The notes below the pieces were generated by a model, which saw nothing but the letters and a program-made list of their open reading frames with translations, ran no database searches and was not told the origin of the DNA. This document shows positions 1 to 9,241 of a stretch of DNA of 64,000 bases, piece by piece. Every line of letters begins with the position of its first letter. Position 1 is the stretch's first letter. The DNA is from Legionella sp. (GTDB taxonomy: Bacteria > Pseudomonadota > Gammaproteobacteria > Legionellales > Legionellaceae), in NCBI GenBank assembly GCA_002786165.1, contig PEQK01000014.1, forward strand, positions 41,053 through 105,052, in the 5' to 3' direction. A program made the translations under genes and the position numbers.

Positions 1-147
1 ATAAAAATCACTGTGCTGGCGAAATCGATAATGCGCATCTCCGTTGCGCAAAACTTCTTTGCCTGCAGGAATCACAGCGATACTATGAGGCGGTAAACGT
101 GTTGCAAGCGCAAGACGCCGCAATTGATAGTCATTGGAAGTTATCAT
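1..147 (-). CDS. pepP: Xaa-Pro aminopeptidase P, 5' end (partial)
   Basis: Only the first 49 codons lie in the window; the gene runs off the left edge. The translation begins MITSNDYQLRRLALATRL and continues through AVIPAGKEVLRNGDAHY to RFRQHSDFY. This matches the N-terminal creatinase-like domain of PepP, where a hydrophobic AxIPAG-type strand is followed by a YPYRQNSDF-type motif. PepP is a cytosolic manganese metallopeptidase that removes an N-terminal residue preceding proline. GGAGAG lies just before the ATG. It starts 13 bases after the ygfB stop, and ygfB-pepP (often followed by ubiH) is a common gammaproteobacterial order, which supports both calls. The metal-binding domain is outside the window. 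Confidence 0.85.
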   Translation of the reverse strand, partial: MITSNDYQLRRLALATRLPPHSIAVIPAGKEVLRNGDAHYRFRQHSDFY

Positions 148-160
148 GGTGTACTCTCCA

Positions 161-826
161 TTAATGCCTACGTCTATCGTCTTCTGAGTGGGGTTGTACA
201 TCGGCATGGATGCTCAACACAGCCATGCGAGCATATTCGATCACTTCCATCAGAGCCCGTTCATCATCTTCATTGACCTGCAACCCATCATAATCCAATT
301 GAGCAAATTCCGTCAGGTGATGAACCGCATCTTGTGCTTCTTCTGTTTTCAAAGCATCCAAATCTAAACCCGTTACAGTGATGCCTTGCGTGAATCCTTC
401 GCACCATTCGCTAAACGCCTGCGCACGCCTCGCCAGAGGCTCATCATCGTCAGGTAACATCAATTCAAATTCAAACCCAAGGGCAGAGAGTTGATGCTGA
501 CTGATGGTAAATACATCAAACAACGCCATCGTGGCTTGGCGGGCTTCTCCTGCTTCTCGATGCGCCAATAAAGCCCGTAAATAAGATTCGCCCTCACGGT
601 GACCACCTGCGGCCAAATAACCGCAGAGGATACCATGCAATTCAGAACAAGAAATGGGCAGATTTAAAGCTGCCATGCTATGCGAAAAACTACGATAATC
701 AGGCAGTTTCATAAGACCGTCGGATAACACCATATTTGCTTCACCATTTAACTTTTTACGCGCCGCCAAGTATACATGAAACTCACCTGACACAGCACCG
801 TATTTTTTAACATCAACAGAGACCAT
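161..826 (-). CDS. ygfB: YgfB/YecA-type UPF0149 family protein
   Basis: This is a small acidic helical protein of the UPF0149 family. The family core starts around MKLPDYRSF and includes SELHGILCGYLAAGG and later FSEWCEGFTQG, both typical of YgfB. The biochemical role is not settled from sequence. The ATG at 826 shares its A with the parC stop (TGATG), so translation is probably coupled to parC. YgfB proteins usually begin close to the SELHG segment, so an internal ATG (733 or 712) could be the real start; neither has a clear ribosome site. pepP follows 13 bases later. The C-terminus ends in a short charged EDDRRRH tail. Confidence 0.8.
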   Translation of the reverse strand: MVSVDVKKYGAVSGEFHVYLAARKKLNGEANMVLSDGLMKLPDYRSFSHSMAALNLPISCSELHGILCGYLAAGGHREGESYLRALLAHREAGEARQATMALFDVFTISQHQLSALGFEFELMLPDDDEPLARRAQAFSEWCEGFTQGITVTGLDLDALKTEEAQDAVHHLTEFAQLDYDGLQVNEDDERALMEVIEYARMAVLSIHADVQPHSEDDRRRH

Positions 827-3060
827 CACTCCGTTCGCATGGAGGTTACCGCTTGCAATCCTCTGGGCAATCGATGACCACGTGTACCACGTTTGCCTTG
901 GTAATGAACCAAATCATTGCGTTTCAAAGTAAAACTTCGTTTACCCGCATAAATGGTTAAGCTTTGTTGATTTTTACCCAGAATTTGAACATCCAACAGA
1001 TATTCTTCTCTGCTTTTCACCTTAGCTCCGGGTATTTGAATGAGTTTATTACCCTTACCACGCAGCAATTCTGGCAATTCTGAAATAGGAAACACCAATA
1101 ATCGTCCGGTATTCGTCACACAAGCCACTTCGTCTGACGCATCAGAAGCAGTAGGTCTTGGTGGCAAAATATGACTGCCTTCCGGTAATTTCAAACAGGC
1201 CTTACCGTTACGGTTTTTTACAAACAATGTTTGTAATTGCACCCGAAACCCATAGCCCGCATCCGAGACCAATACAATCCAGTCTTCAGGATCACCACTG
1301 ATCAAGGTCGCAAAAGAAGCGCCTTCTGCTGGATTTAATTTTCCAGTCAAAGGCTCCCCTTGACCGCGTGCAGAAGGCAGCGCATGACCAAGTAACGAAT
1401 ATACTTTGCCTTGACTGTCCCAAAAAATCACTTGTTGATTCGAACGTGCATTGGTTTGTACTAAAAACTCATCGCCGGCTTTATACACCAACGCTTTTCC
1501 ATCGACATCAAACCCTTTGGCTGCACGAATCCAACCTTGGTGAGACAAAATCACCGTGATTGGTTCATTGGGTAAAATATCTTCCTCTTTCAGCGCACAA
1601 GCTTCTTGGCGTTCAATCAAAGGAGACGAACGTGGATCACCATAACGCGCGCGATCTTCCGTGATTTCCTTTTTGACCAAAGCACGTAAGCGTTTGTCTT
1701 CGCCTAAAATGGCTTGTAACTCATCGCGTGCAAGAATCAATTCAGCGTGATCAGCCCGCAAATGCATTTCTTCAAGTTTGGCCAAATGACGTAACTTCAT
1801 ATCCAAAATCGCATCAGCTTGCCGCTCACTGAGACCAAATTTCTGCATCAACAACGGCTTTGGCTCATCTGAGCCACGAATAATGGCAATCACTTCATCC
1901 AAATTTAAGTACGCAATCAATAACCCTTCTACAATATGCAAGCGGTCTAAAATCTTGTCTAACTGAAATTGGCAGCGTCGTCTCACTGTGTCCAAACGAA
2001 AACGTAGCCATTCATTTAATATGGTGAGCAAAGGTTTGACACAGGGTTTGCCATCTAAACCAATCAAATTAAAATTCACACGATACGAGCGTTCCAAATC
2101 GGTGGTTGCAAACAAATGCGACATCAATCCTTCGACATCAACACGAGATGATCTTGGAATGATCACCAAACGAGTAGGATATTCATGATCCGACTCATCC
2201 CGTAAATCTTCAACCAAAGGCAGTTTTTTTTGCTGCATTTGCGCGGCAATTTGTTCAATCACTTTGGCACCGGACACTTGATAAGGCAGTGCTGTGATCA
2301 CAATATTATGTTGCTCTTGGGTATAAACGGCTCTCATTTTCACCGAACCCAAGCCGGTTTGATACATTTGCGCAATGGCCGAAGGCGGGGTAATAATTTC
2401 TGCTTGGGTGGGAAAATCCGGCGCTTTGATCCACTGTAAAACGTCTTCCAACGTGGCCTTTGGATGGTCTAACAAATGCAAACAAGCACTCGCCACTTCA
2501 CTTAAATTATGCGGCAAAATATCAGAAGCCATACCTACCGCAATACCCGTAGCACCATTTAACAGAACATTGGGTAAGCGTGCAGGTAATAAAGAAGGCT
2601 CTAATAAAGTCGCATCAAAATTATCGACCCAATCGACGGTGCCTTGTTGTAACTCTGCCAACAACAAATCGGCATACGCCGACAAACGAGCTTCGGTATA
2701 TCGCATCGCAGCAAAAGATTTGGGATCATCGGGCGAACCCCAGTTCCCTTGACCATCCACCAAAGGGTAACGATAAGAGAACGGCTGCGCCATTAAGACC
2801 ATGGCTTCATAACAGGCCGAATCGCCGTGAGGATGAAATTTACCTAACACATCCCCCACAGTACGTGCTGATTTTTTATGTTTGGACGTCGCTTTTAAAC
2901 CTAACTCCGACATGGCGTAAACAATACGTCGTTGTACGGGTTTAAATCCATCAGCAACATGCGGTAAAGCGCGGTCTAAAATGACATACATCGCATAATC
3001 AAGGTAGGCTTGTTCTGCAAATACCGTCAACGGCTTACGCTCAGTCATGGCATTGATCAA
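826..3060 (-). CDS. parC: DNA topoisomerase IV subunit A
   Basis: ParC is the DNA-cleaving subunit of topoisomerase IV, which works with ParE to decatenate replicated chromosomes. From the chosen TTG start at 3060 the protein is 744 aa, close to E. coli ParC. The quinolone-resistance region reads [13 protein letters not shown] with Ser81 and Glu85, and the catalytic tyrosine is Tyr121 in [11 protein letters not shown]. The C-terminal beta-pinwheel contains GKNQQSL and [10 protein letters not shown] strands. TTG 3060 has GGAGAA six bases upstream; ATG 3048 aligns better with the E. coli N-terminus but is 18 bases from that site. The open frame continues to 3081 without a better signal. parE is not in the window. 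The stop overlaps the ygfB start. Confidence 0.95.
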   Translation of the reverse strand: MINAMTERKPLTVFAEQAYLDYAMYVILDRALPHVADGFKPVQRRIVYAMSELGLKATSKHKKSARTVGDVLGKFHPHGDSACYEAMVLMAQPFSYRYPLVDGQGNWGSPDDPKSFAAMRYTEARLSAYADLLLAELQQGTVDWVDNFDATLLEPSLLPARLPNVLLNGATGIAVGMASDILPHNLSEVASACLHLLDHPKATLEDVLQWIKAPDFPTQAEIITPPSAIAQMYQTGLGSVKMRAVYTQEQHNIVITALPYQVSGAKVIEQIAAQMQQKKLPLVEDLRDESDHEYPTRLVIIPRSSRVDVEGLMSHLFATTDLERSYRVNFNLIGLDGKPCVKPLLTILNEWLRFRLDTVRRRCQFQLDKILDRLHIVEGLLIAYLNLDEVIAIIRGSDEPKPLLMQKFGLSERQADAILDMKLRHLAKLEEMHLRADHAELILARDELQAILGEDKRLRALVKKEITEDRARYGDPRSSPLIERQEACALKEEDILPNEPITVILSHQGWIRAAKGFDVDGKALVYKAGDEFLVQTNARSNQQVIFWDSQGKVYSLLGHALPSARGQGEPLTGKLNPAEGASFATLISGDPEDWIVLVSDAGYGFRVQLQTLFVKNRNGKACLKLPEGSHILPPRPTASDASDEVACVTNTGRLLVFPISELPELLRGKGNKLIQIPGAKVKSREEYLLDVQILGKNQQSLTIYAGKRSFTLKRNDLVHYQGKRGTRGHRLPRGLQAVTSMRTE

Positions 3061-3243
3061 TTCAATTTCTCCATTATTCAAAACAAATTGATAGTATTAC
3101 AACCAATCTGTTAATTGTGAATAGTTTTATATCAAATCCTCACCAGCTTGAACGTTAAAACGTAAGCCATTGATTTTAATCAATAAAAACTTATGATATT
3201 TATGATGAATTCTTAAAACCTGTGGATAAGTTTGTGTATAAAT

Positions 3244-4680
3244 TTAATTTTTCATCAAACGTGTCAATCTTGGTGCAAATAGTCCCATAAGAAAAGCCAC
3301 TATAAATGTGGCAATACCAATGTTTAAAAATACATGCGTATAAATACTTAAGGATTCTAACCCAGGCTGCATTCCTTTGGGTAACGCCGTTAAAGAAGCC
3401 ACGGCAGCACCGGTAAACCCAGCAATAGATGACGTGAGAAACCAGACGCCGATCACAAATCCCATGATGTTTGGGGACACCAATTCTGCAACCATGGCGA
3501 TACCCAAAGCAGAGACCAACAACTCACCCAACGCCTGGAAAAAATAACTCACAACCAACCACCAAGAAGACACTATACCCTGATCATCGGCCAAAAAATG
3601 AGCCAAATATAACATCATAAAACCAATGCTACAAAATACCATCCCTATCGCAAATTTGTAAGGAACCGCAAGAAAAAGATGGCGGCGATTCAAATAAGCA
3701 TAGATCCAGGCTAATACTGGGCTTAACACAATAATCCAAAAAGGATTAAGTACTTGAAAACTTTGTGGATCCAGGTGTACCCCAAACAACACAGGATGTA
3801 CATGATTGACGGCAAACACATTTATCGACGTTGGCATTTGTTGGTATAGGGTAAAAAATACCACGGCTTCTATCATCAAAATGAACGCCAAAAGCAGCCG
3901 CAATCGTTCTTTTCTATCCGCCTTCCACATACAGTAAAAATAAAACAAAACAAATAAGGATGTGACCATTAAAATGATATGACGTGCTATGGAGGCGTGT
4001 TCCAACAAATACGCACTGATACCCACAAACGCTACAATCCCCAAGAGCAAAGCAGCTCCTTTAACGAGCGTGACCGCACGTTGATCAGCTGGCGTGTTGA
4101 TGTGTGCAATGACGGGGTATTGCAACGCATAATTGAACAATCCGAATAGGATGCCAATGGCAGCAATCATATACGCATATCCATATCCGTATCGACTCGA
4201 CACATAAGGACCAATCAGTAGCGATCCAATCGCACCAATATTGACTGCCATATAATACAAGGTAAAAGCCCCATGCAATTCTGACGTATTTTTCTCATAA
4301 CATTGCGCCAATAATACACCCGGATTGGACTTGAAGAGCGCGGCACCAACACAAATCAAAGCCAAAGCGATGGACAAACACCGCGGATCTTGCCACGCGA
4401 GCAAGCCATATCCTAAAGCCAATACCAATAAACCCAGCACAATAGTACGCTTGGTCCCAAAAACTTTATCTCCTAAATATCCACCCAGTGGCACCATGCC
4501 GTAAATCAACGCACAAAATGTCCCAAAAATGGTATACGCCTCTTGCTCTGACAAGCCAATAGATCGAACAAAATACAAGACCAAAATACCTTGGACGGTA
4601 TAAAACCCAAAGCGTTCCCAAATTTCCAACATGAAAATCATAAAAAAGGGGCGTGGCTGAGAACGAAATAAAGACATCAT
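3244..4680 (-). CDS. POT/PTR2-family proton-coupled oligopeptide transporter
   Basis: This is an inner-membrane major-facilitator protein (478 aa, about 12-14 hydrophobic helices) of the proton-dependent oligopeptide transporter family, which imports di- and tripeptides. The first helix holds the family ExxER motif in LEIWERFGFYTVQG, followed by the helix 2-3 loop GGYLGDKVFGTKRTIVLG. The open frame extends upstream to 4794, but it overlaps gst there and the family starts at MMSLF. The chosen ATG overlaps the gst stop as ATGA, so the two genes are probably co-translated. Intracellular relatives such as Legionella and Coxiella live on host amino acids and peptides, so peptide import would fit. 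Substrate range cannot be read from sequence. Confidence 0.9.
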   Translation of the reverse strand: MMSLFRSQPRPFFMIFMLEIWERFGFYTVQGILVLYFVRSIGLSEQEAYTIFGTFCALIYGMVPLGGYLGDKVFGTKRTIVLGLLVLALGYGLLAWQDPRCLSIALALICVGAALFKSNPGVLLAQCYEKNTSELHGAFTLYYMAVNIGAIGSLLIGPYVSSRYGYGYAYMIAAIGILFGLFNYALQYPVIAHINTPADQRAVTLVKGAALLLGIVAFVGISAYLLEHASIARHIILMVTSLFVLFYFYCMWKADRKERLRLLLAFILMIEAVVFFTLYQQMPTSINVFAVNHVHPVLFGVHLDPQSFQVLNPFWIIVLSPVLAWIYAYLNRRHLFLAVPYKFAIGMVFCSIGFMMLYLAHFLADDQGIVSSWWLVVSYFFQALGELLVSALGIAMVAELVSPNIMGFVIGVWFLTSSIAGFTGAAVASLTALPKGMQPGLESLSIYTHVFLNIGIATFIVAFLMGLFAPRLTRLMKN

Positions 4681-5285
4681 GCGTCTAAACCTTCCTGTTT
4701 TAAGGCCTCTGTAATCGATTTTCTGGATTGTAATTGTGCATGGTAAGTCGCTAAGTTCGGAAAAGAGCTCATATCCAATTTTGCCCGGGCCCAACGTAAA
4801 ATCACAAACAAATAAGCGTCTGGCAACGTAAAATGTTTCCCCATCAAATAGGTTTTATCTTGTAATGACTGTTCGACATACTGAAATTTGCGCATGATCG
4901 CAGGGGTAAATACGTGTTCTTTGACCTCTTGGGGTATCACAGGATTAAAAAATGGGGAAAACCCTTTATGAAGCTCGGTGGTGATGAAATTCAACCACTC
5001 CAACACCCGATAACGCTGCCAGTCTCCAGCGGGCGGAAGCAAATTGGTCGCCTGATAATGATCAGCCAAATATTGCATGATCACCGCATTTTCTGTCAAA
5101 ACGTCCTTATTTTCTAAACGTAATGTTGGCACCGCTCCTTTGGGATTGATCCTCAGAAAATCTGAACCGTCTTCTGTTTTTTTAGTTTGCAGATTCACTG
5201 CCTCATACTCCGCAGGAATCCCCATTTCGTTCAACAAAATTCGAATGGCCAGAGAACAAGCACCTTTTGAGTAAAATAGTTTCAT
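4677..5285 (-). CDS. gstA: Beta-class glutathione S-transferase
   Basis: This cytosolic enzyme of 202 aa conjugates glutathione to electrophiles and may have peroxidase activity. It aligns end to end with E. coli GstA: MKLFYSKGACSLA carries the beta-class active-site Cys10, and ELHKGFSPFF carries His106, the other signature residue. NPKGAVPTL holds the cis-proline of the thioredoxin fold, and TENAVIMQYLAD the glutathione-contacting segment. The C-terminal helical domain includes FTLPDAYLFVILRWA. An AGGAG sequence precedes the ATG. It is the first gene of a two-gene unit, with its stop overlapping the start of the downstream peptide transporter. Confidence 0.93.
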   Translation of the reverse strand: MKLFYSKGACSLAIRILLNEMGIPAEYEAVNLQTKKTEDGSDFLRINPKGAVPTLRLENKDVLTENAVIMQYLADHYQATNLLPPAGDWQRYRVLEWLNFITTELHKGFSPFFNPVIPQEVKEHVFTPAIMRKFQYVEQSLQDKTYLMGKHFTLPDAYLFVILRWARAKLDMSSFPNLATYHAQLQSRKSITEALKQEGLDA

Positions 5286-5493
5286 GAGTGGTTCTCCTAG
5301 AATTGGGACACCCCGCGGTGAAGCGGATAAAAAGTCTAGAATCTCTTAAAATTTGCTATAAATCAATGATTACTTTACCTGAATGCAACACCAGATTATG
5401 CCCCACGATAGGCAAAATCGCCAGATCACAACAAATTCCAAGAGACAAATCCACAGCTTCAAAATTTTTAACGCAAAGATCAATTTTTTTGTC

Positions 5494-5522
5494 TTGATAT
5501 ACCCAACACAGTCTACTAGTAT
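5494..5522 (+). promoter_or_regulatory. Candidate sigma-70 promoter for the patatin gene
   Basis: TTGATA (5494-5499) and TAGTAT (5517-5522) are separated by 17 bases, about 30 bases upstream of the patatin start. The -35 box matches 5 of 6 consensus bases and the -10 box 4 of 6. The rest of the 5286-5549 gap between the divergent gst and patatin genes is AT-rich, with no other feature I can support. Confidence 0.35.
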
Positions 5523-5555
5523 TTCATATACACCCTATTTGAATTAAGCGTGACC

Positions 5556-6665
5556 ATGGCAAAAATAGCTCTTTACCTTGCTGGTGGCGGTGCACGAGGT
5601 GCTTATCAAGCCGGGGTACTGAAAGCAATCAGTCAAATCCTCAAAACCAAAACTCTGCCCTTCACTATGATTTCAGGCGTCAGCGTCGGCTCTATCAATG
5701 CGGCCATTTTATCCGAATATGCACACGATTTTGCACAGGGGGTAGAGAAGCTTGAAACGCTCTGGCAGACCATTCATTGCGACGATATCTTTCATGCAAA
5801 AAACTATGATTTAAGCAAATCCATTTTACGTAATTTAAGTTATTTTTTTATGAAGGGTCCTCGTCCAACTCATTTATTAGAAACAACCCCATTACACGAC
5901 TTTCTCACTCGCAATATTGATTTTGAAAAAATAAAAAACAATATCCATCAGCAGCATCATTTAGATACACTTGAAATCATCACCCATTGCTATGAAACCC
6001 AACAAACCATTTCGTTCTACCAACATCAAGGATCATTTGAAGATTGGCATTATCCTCGGCATATCAGCCAACCTACCGACCTTAATTTAGGCCATATTTT
6101 AGCCTCAAGCGCCTTACCTTTGTTTTTTCCACCGATCAAAATCAACGACATGCATTATGGCGACGGGAGTATGGGATTGATTTCTCCACTACGTGGCGCG
6201 TTACGGTTTCAAGTGGATAAAGTATTAATTTTAGGGACTCGGCAAATTCACGCCATTGAGGATGCGGAAAAACTCAAAGCCAAAGATATTGGCTTCGCCC
6301 ATGTTTTAGGCAGCATGCTGAATGGATTGTTTTTGGATAATCTTGATCGTGATGTAGAACTGGTGAATCGCATGAATGATATTTCACATCTATTGTCGGC
6401 ATGGAAAAAGCGCAATGCCCTATGGCGACCCATCGAAACACTCCATTTACGCCCAAGCACCGACATTGCAAAAATTGCCCAAGCCGATTATCATGCCATG
6501 CCCAAATTATTACGCTTACTGCTCAATATTCTAGGCGCACAAAGTCATTCTGGGGATCTTTTAAGCTTTTTACTATTCGAAAGCACGTTTACCCAAGATT
6601 TGATCACACTGGGATACAATGATACAATAAAATCTGCAGACAAAGTGGTCCATTTCTTTGAATAG
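5556..6665 (+). CDS. Patatin-like phospholipase
   Basis: This is a serine lipid acyl hydrolase of the patatin family (369 aa). The oxyanion loop is GGGARGAYQAG near residues 10-20. The nucleophile is Ser43 in GVSVGS, and the catalytic aspartate is Asp203 in YGDGSMG, so the Ser-Asp dyad is intact. No signal peptide is visible, so the protein is cytosolic or exported by a specialised system. An in-frame GTG six bases upstream is an alternative start; neither has a strong ribosome site. Several Legionella patatins are secreted phospholipase effectors, while others such as the RssA type are housekeeping enzymes. I cannot tell which applies here. A GC-rich palindrome lies 26 bases after the stop. 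Confidence 0.88.
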   Translation: MAKIALYLAGGGARGAYQAGVLKAISQILKTKTLPFTMISGVSVGSINAAILSEYAHDFAQGVEKLETLWQTIHCDDIFHAKNYDLSKSILRNLSYFFMKGPRPTHLLETTPLHDFLTRNIDFEKIKNNIHQQHHLDTLEIITHCYETQQTISFYQHQGSFEDWHYPRHISQPTDLNLGHILASSALPLFFPPIKINDMHYGDGSMGLISPLRGALRFQVDKVLILGTRQIHAIEDAEKLKAKDIGFAHVLGSMLNGLFLDNLDRDVELVNRMNDISHLLSAWKKRNALWRPIETLHLRPSTDIAKIAQADYHAMPKLLRLLLNILGAQSHSGDLLSFLLFESTFTQDLITLGYNDTIKSADKVVHFFE

Positions 6666-6690
6666 GTCGGAGTAGCTACACTATCTCTAC

Positions 6691-6713
6691 ATCTCGCGGC
6701 TGGTCCGCGAGAT
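6691..6713. repeat. GC palindrome, divergent member of the dispersed family
   Basis: A perfect 9-bp stem ATCTCGCGG / CCGCGAGAT encloses the loop CTGGT. It lies 26 bases 3' of the patatin stop, a placement shared by other members of this palindrome family. Its arms differ from the usual TTCCGCG(C/G) type, but its loop resembles the CTTGT of the 9150 and 25585 copies. No T-run follows immediately, so it is not a classic intrinsic terminator. It may still shape the 3' end of the mRNA. Confidence 0.6.
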
Positions 6714-6811
6714 TTGGTTGACTCGTTGAAAATACGTGATGTAGATCCCAACAAAGCTTCATTCATAAAACTGGTCGTTTCATTTCATACCAAACAAGAA
6801 AATAACACACT

Positions 6812-8965
6812 ATGTATAATTTTGAAGAACTACTTCGCAATACCGCTTTAGACACGCCTGAGAATCACAAAAAGGTACAAATGTATTACGCAGATCCTTA
6901 TCCATATGGGAATCTTCACCCTCTGTTACATCTTTTAAAAACAGTTGGCCACTTATCCTCTCACCTAGCACAAACGTATTTTGATACGCTTCTCCAGCAT
7001 CAGCACATCGATCATCTCACTCTTTTATTTGAAGCGCTTCAACAAAGATCCCTGATGTGCGACACAAAAATTCAAGAACGCTGTATCGAATTAATACAAC
7101 TGCAATACGCTGAGATTCTTAGGTTGCTGCATATTTTCGGAAATAGATCGCCTCACGCATTAACTCGCACTCCTATTTTGCTAGAGTTAATGGATAAAGC
7201 AAAGACATCTCTTACTGCAGATGCGCTATCAACCCTATTAATTCAGATATTAGCGCATATAAAAATAACACCAGATATTTCTTATCAGTATGATACGGGG
7301 TTTTTAACGAACCTGGAGCAAGATATTAAAAACGGTACATTTGCATCCTGGCGTTTTATATTGCAATGCGAAAATCTAGGTAAAATTCTTACTCATCAAC
7401 ATCCTGAAGACGCTTATATTTGCATTAGGGAGTTATACCTTCATCAGTTATCAACTGAGGAACATATCGATTTGCTCTTGGCATTTGAGGCACCTCTTTT
7501 ATGGCTTCATGCGTATATCAAATTACAACAAGCAGGGCTACATACAGAAGATAATTGGACGTTTGTGGCTGCCACTATTCAACATAAAACTCGTGATGCT
7601 TACATACAGACCAATATGCCGATAGGTTCTTCAAACCTAAACGATATTGCTTCTCATGCTAGCTCCAAATATATCGCTGAGTTTTTAGTTTTGCTCAAAG
7701 GGGCGAGGTTGTTTGACCCAGCGCAATTTCATCAACAAGTTCGTCGCCCTACATTCGAAATTCAAGTCTTAAATCAATGCCTCACTTATCTGAACACAAA
7801 CGCTATACTCGATCAAGAGACATTAAATAGCGTCTTGGAACATCCAAATACACAGATATTATGGTCAGTTTTTAAAACGATGAAGAGTATAGACAAAGAA
7901 CAATTCCAACTATGTGTGGCCCACGCTGATTTAGCTGGTTTGGTAAAGACATTGCGTTCCGTATTATCCATAGAATGGGGGAGGAATCCGCCCTTGCCCA
8001 AAGATCAGCTGTATTCTCTTCTACAAAAACGAATACTGAGTCATCCCAATATAATTGACATACAAAATGGGATAAACAATCTTAGCAGCATGAGTCGTCA
8101 CAAAGGTACTTCTGTATTCAATGCCGTATTACCTATGTTATTAATGGATGAGCCCAATGAATATATCAATTGGCTATGGGATGAGATACAAGAAATAGAA
8201 GAATGTTCCAACTCCCAAGGACAATCAACACAGTCAGAGGGTTCACACCATTCCGAGCTATTGCCTAGACCTGTACCAGGTGCTTTTTTTACAGAACATG
8301 ATGTTTTGATGTCTATACACATAGGCGCGGTTGTCCTACCTTTGTTGAGCCTTTTTTTAATCAGACTCATACAGCAAAAAGAGTATAATCCAAAAGAATT
8401 TCCCTTAAAAACAATCCTTACGCCAGAAGCATTCGATGTGTTTTTGAGTCAACTTGACATGCAAAATACAGCTGATGCACATCTTTTGGCAGGGTTGTTA
8501 CTGCAAGGTAAGATTCCCAGTCAAGTAATGATAAAAGTGAATGACAATGAGAATGATCATCAATATCAGATGGTACTTTATTCAGATGATCCTGAGAATC
8601 CAGACTTTTTAATCTATCGGGCATATGCTGAAGACAATGGAGCAGTACAAGAAGCCATTAAGCATTATGAGAAAAGTATTTTATTGCTCAATAAAAAGAA
8701 AGAAACACCTGAAATACAAAAAATGCTGGATCTGATGGATTTTTTTGTCTGGGAGATTCAAACCACAACTGAAGATTCAAGCAGTCAACAATACTTAAAA
8801 GCATATGCTTTATCACCCGGAAAAAGTAATACGCCACCACAGTATGGTAAGTTTTTTTCTCCTGAACAAGCTCAACCTAAAGCATTTTCAGAATATCTTA
8901 TTCAAAAAGAAGCAGAAAAAGCGTTACAAGATGAACCCATGCAAAAGAGGATGACAAATGCTTAG
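6812..8965 (+). CDS. Large helical protein of unknown function (717 aa)
   Basis: I recognise no family. The protein is mostly amphipathic helix with recurrent Leu-rich segments such as LHPLLHLLKTVG, HIDHLTLLFEALQQ and EEHIDLLLAFEAPLLWL, suggesting an alpha-solenoid-like body. A single hydrophobic stretch near residues 503-520 (AVVLPLLSLFLIRL) could be one membrane helix, preceded by a low-complexity segment SNSQGQSTQSEGSHHSE. The C-terminus is rich in Glu and Gln (IQKEAEKALQDEP). There is no signal peptide. Stand-alone position, unusual size and an acidic C-terminal region are common among Dot/Icm-type effectors, so this is an effector candidate by inference only. No clear ribosome site precedes the ATG. 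A composite repeat element follows the stop. Confidence 0.75.
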   Translation: MYNFEELLRNTALDTPENHKKVQMYYADPYPYGNLHPLLHLLKTVGHLSSHLAQTYFDTLLQHQHIDHLTLLFEALQQRSLMCDTKIQERCIELIQLQYAEILRLLHIFGNRSPHALTRTPILLELMDKAKTSLTADALSTLLIQILAHIKITPDISYQYDTGFLTNLEQDIKNGTFASWRFILQCENLGKILTHQHPEDAYICIRELYLHQLSTEEHIDLLLAFEAPLLWLHAYIKLQQAGLHTEDNWTFVAATIQHKTRDAYIQTNMPIGSSNLNDIASHASSKYIAEFLVLLKGARLFDPAQFHQQVRRPTFEIQVLNQCLTYLNTNAILDQETLNSVLEHPNTQILWSVFKTMKSIDKEQFQLCVAHADLAGLVKTLRSVLSIEWGRNPPLPKDQLYSLLQKRILSHPNIIDIQNGINNLSSMSRHKGTSVFNAVLPMLLMDEPNEYINWLWDEIQEIEECSNSQGQSTQSEGSHHSELLPRPVPGAFFTEHDVLMSIHIGAVVLPLLSLFLIRLIQQKEYNPKEFPLKTILTPEAFDVFLSQLDMQNTADAHLLAGLLLQGKIPSQVMIKVNDNENDHQYQMVLYSDDPENPDFLIYRAYAEDNGAVQEAIKHYEKSILLLNKKKETPEIQKMLDLMDFFVWEIQTTTEDSSSQQYLKAYALSPGKSNTPPQYGKFFSPEQAQPKAFSEYLIQKEAEKALQDEPMQKRMTNA

Positions 8966-9017
8966 AAGGCGTCTTTGCCTACCCGCGCCGGGCTTATTTT
9001 GCCAATATCACCATCCA

Positions 9018-9174
9018 GATTCCGCGCATAAAGCGCGGAACGTAGGAACAGGATTCAAACCATGTCCTAGGAACAAGACTCAAACCATGTCCTAGGAATA
9101 AGACTCAATCCATTCCTAGGAACAGGACTCAATTCATCCATTCCCTACGTACCGCGGCTTGTCCGCGGTATCTT
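9018..9174. repeat. Composite element: inverted palindrome pair around four tandem repeats
   Basis: The element begins with palindrome TTCCGCGC-ATAAA-GCGCGGAA (9020-9040) in one orientation, followed by CGTAGG. It ends with CCTACG leading into palindrome TACCGCGG-CTTGT-CCGCGGTA (9150-9170) in the other orientation. Between them lie four tandem units. The two palindromes and their CGTAGG/CCTACG flanks face each other as terminal inverted repeats, like a BIME (paired REP sequences) or a tiny non-autonomous element. It sits between the stop of the 717-aa gene and the convergent 3' end of pepN, so it may also terminate or protect both transcripts. No open frame is present inside. Confidence 0.75.
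9044..9146. repeat. Four ~25-bp tandem repeats
   Basis: Units are at 9044-9068, 9069-9093, 9094-9117 and 9118-9146, with consensus AGGAACAAGACTCAAACCAT followed by GTCCT. The first two differ at two positions, the third is 24 bp, and the fourth is extended. Each junction forms CCTAGG, a 6-bp palindrome. The array is not coding in any frame I can support and fills the space between two inverted palindromes. Confidence 0.85.
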
Positions 9175-9198
9175 TATTAGTCTCTTGATATGGCAACC

Positions 9199-9226
9199 AA
9201 ATTCCGCATATAAAGCATGAAACGCA
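9199..9226. repeat. Decayed palindrome copy
   Basis: The stretch AATTCCGCATATAAAGCATG followed by AAACG resembles the TTCCGCGC-loop-GCGCGGAACG palindrome, with several substitutions in both arms that destroy the stem. It lies 20 bases from the 3' end of pepN and may be a relic of another insertion. Confidence 0.4.
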
Positions 9227-9241
9227 GATATTTTAAGGCAT

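Noticed and set aside
2375..2752. Open frame of 125 codons on the plus strand inside parC
   Set aside because: It lies fully antisense to a highly conserved topoisomerase region, has no ribosome site, and its composition is that of a shadow frame.
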